A stretch of 5,180 bases of DNA, from positions 1 to 5,180 of the forward strand of contig JAUXIP010000185.1 in the NCBI GenBank assembly GCA_030620935.1, written 5' to 3'. Position numbers and translations under genes: made by a program. Under the pieces are notes generated by a model that saw nothing but the letters and a program-made list of their open reading frames with translations, did no database searches and was not told the DNA's origin. Shown here in pieces: positions 5,128-5,180 of the stretch (positions within the stretch are counted from its first letter, which is position 1; the number at the start of each line of letters is the position of its first letter). The stretch comes from Deltaproteobacteria bacterium (lineage in GTDB: Bacteria > Desulfobacterota_B > Binatia > UBA9968).

Positions 5128-5180
5128 GTGGACCAAACTAACACACCTCATATAACCGTACGCGGTCTCACCATGGCCTA
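5128..5180 (+). CDS. mlaF: Mla-type ABC transporter ATP-binding protein, N-terminus (cut by window edge)
   Basis: GTG 5128 opens a frame of 17 codons to the window edge, beginning (M)DQTNTPHITVRGLTMA and followed by a TA that probably starts a tyrosine codon. ITVRGLTMAY is the usual first strand of ABC ATPases of the MlaF/Ttg2A type, just before the A-loop tyrosine; the Walker A motif would lie beyond the window. The start lies 4 bases after the mlaE stop, so the genes are co-transcribed and probably translationally coupled; GGGGAT (5114-5119) is a possible ribosome site. The family call rests on this short stretch and on position behind mlaE. Confidence 0.75.
   Translation, partial: MDQTNTPHITVRGLTMA

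Overview
The window comes from a bacterial chromosome, most likely a diderm (Gram-negative-type) bacterium. The right end carries a STAS-MlaE permease and the start of its MlaF-type ATPase, which are parts of an inner-membrane lipid transporter that serves an outer membrane. The species cannot be fixed from the sequence. Base composition is patchy: the left gene and the mlaE gene are GC-rich, while the higBA control region and the TAXI gene are clearly AT-richer. That fits an accessory stretch built up by several acquisitions beside a conserved operon.

Left part (1-1550): a type II toxin-antitoxin operon on the minus strand. The HigB-type toxin is transcribed first. One base later follows a long antitoxin in which a HigA-like helix-turn-helix region is fused to an ImmA/IrrE zinc-peptidase domain (HELAH). 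This large gene runs off the left edge, with probably only a few residues missing. Upstream of higB lies a perfect 16-bp inverted repeat, one arm of which sits between a good -35 and -10.

Middle (1639-2744): a graveyard of small mobile or addiction genes. It holds an N-terminal fragment of a REP-associated (IS200-like) transposase, then a 36-residue N-terminal fragment of a HicB-like antitoxin, then an intact-looking VapBC module on the minus strand. The vapB leader is long and strongly structured, with three hairpins and a possible pseudoknot. It starts at a promoter overlapped by a second inverted repeat, an arrangement like that of higBA.

Right part (2745-5180): a plus-strand operon. About 280 bases of non-coding DNA lead to a TAXI-family periplasmic solute-binding protein whose frame is intact over 308 residues except for one in-frame TAG. 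It is followed after 22 bases by the STAS-MlaE permease and after 4 more bases by the start of an ABC ATPase. A TAXI protein, usually a TRAP-transporter partner, as first gene of an Mla-type ABC operon is the most unusual gene combination here.

No RNA gene, CRISPR array or complete insertion sequence was found. The findings most worth following are the amber-interrupted TAXI gene in an Mla operon, the structured vapBC leader, and the peptidase-fused HigA.
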